NCBI GenBank assembly: GCA_026770585.1
Contig: MU647298.1
Location: 74,874 to 86,234, forward strand
From: Baffinella frigidus
Taxonomy: Eukaryota > Cryptophyceae > Cryptomonadales > Baffinellaceae
DNA: 11,361 bases
Reading direction: 5' to 3'
In this document: positions 11,295 through 11,361 of the stretch, in pieces
Layout: each line of letters starts with the position of its first letter
Numbering within the stretch: position 1 is the stretch's first letter
Notes under the pieces: model-generated
Told to the model about the DNA's origin: nothing
Database searches by the model: none
The model's input: the letters and a program-made list of their open reading frames with translations, nothing else
Position numbers and translations under genes: made by a program

Positions 11295-11361
11295 TTTGGG
11301 GTTTGGGGTTTGGGGTTTGGGGTTTGGGGTTTGGGGTTTGGGGTTTGGGGTTTGGGGTTTG
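11295..11361 (+). repeat. Terminal TTTGGGG array
   Basis: Nine perfect TTTGGGG units plus TTTG, running off the window edge, G-rich strand pointing outward as at a right chromosome end. The unit is the TTTAGGG telomere heptamer with G for A. It could be a variant telomere, a telomere-adjacent variant block, or a simple repeat that stopped the assembly. Confidence 0.85.

Overview
The window looks like eukaryotic subtelomeric DNA made almost entirely of repeats. It opens with about 0.9 kb of degenerate 7-bp telomere-like repeats (CCCTAAA, CCCGAAA, CCCTAGA, CCCTACA) and closes with 67 bp of perfect TTTGGGG repeats. Both arrays point the way they would at the two ends of one linear molecule. TTTAGGG-type telomeres are known from land plants, many green algae, brown algae, cryptophytes and several alveolates. 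The DNA is fairly GC-rich and splice-like motifs occur, but I cannot place the organism further. No bacterial operon, rRNA or tRNA is visible.

Layout. 1-912: telomere-like arrays, interrupted at 355-504 by a 150-bp palindromic element (family B). 911-1345: two copies of the 3' end of a coding sequence around a 203-bp inverted-repeat element (J). 1360-3303: dense short inverted-repeat elements (families A and D), repeat G and a 105-codon ORF. 3304-4412: A and B elements, repeats C and I. 4413-4943: the best protein-coding candidate, 176 codons on the minus strand, unrecognised. 5000-6500: a tiny palindrome with 8-bp direct repeats, an AT-rich island with three 31-bp repeats resembling heat-shock elements, and a zinc-finger-like scrap. 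6640-8145: repeats A and C and a 710-bp element with inverted ends (H). 8246-8765: a cluster of repeat C. 8766-9650: hairpins, repeat G and telomere-derived 19-bp repeats. 9716-11258: nested A, C, D and K elements, then a tandem array of tiny palindromes just inside the terminal repeat.

The dominant process is accumulation of non-autonomous elements. Family A is about 120 bp, has ends like those of pogo-type Tc1/mariner elements and is bounded by TA; ten copies are full or nearly full length and many fragments exist. Families D, H, J and K also fit TA-bounded ends. Family B is flanked by 4-bp duplications and C looks retroposed. No transposase or reverse transcriptase is present, so mobility must have come from elsewhere. 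I find no set of genes that works as a pathway. The gene-like pieces (911-1003, 1286-1345, 2208-2525, 4413-4943, 5959-6006) look like captured, truncated or unrecognised coding DNA.
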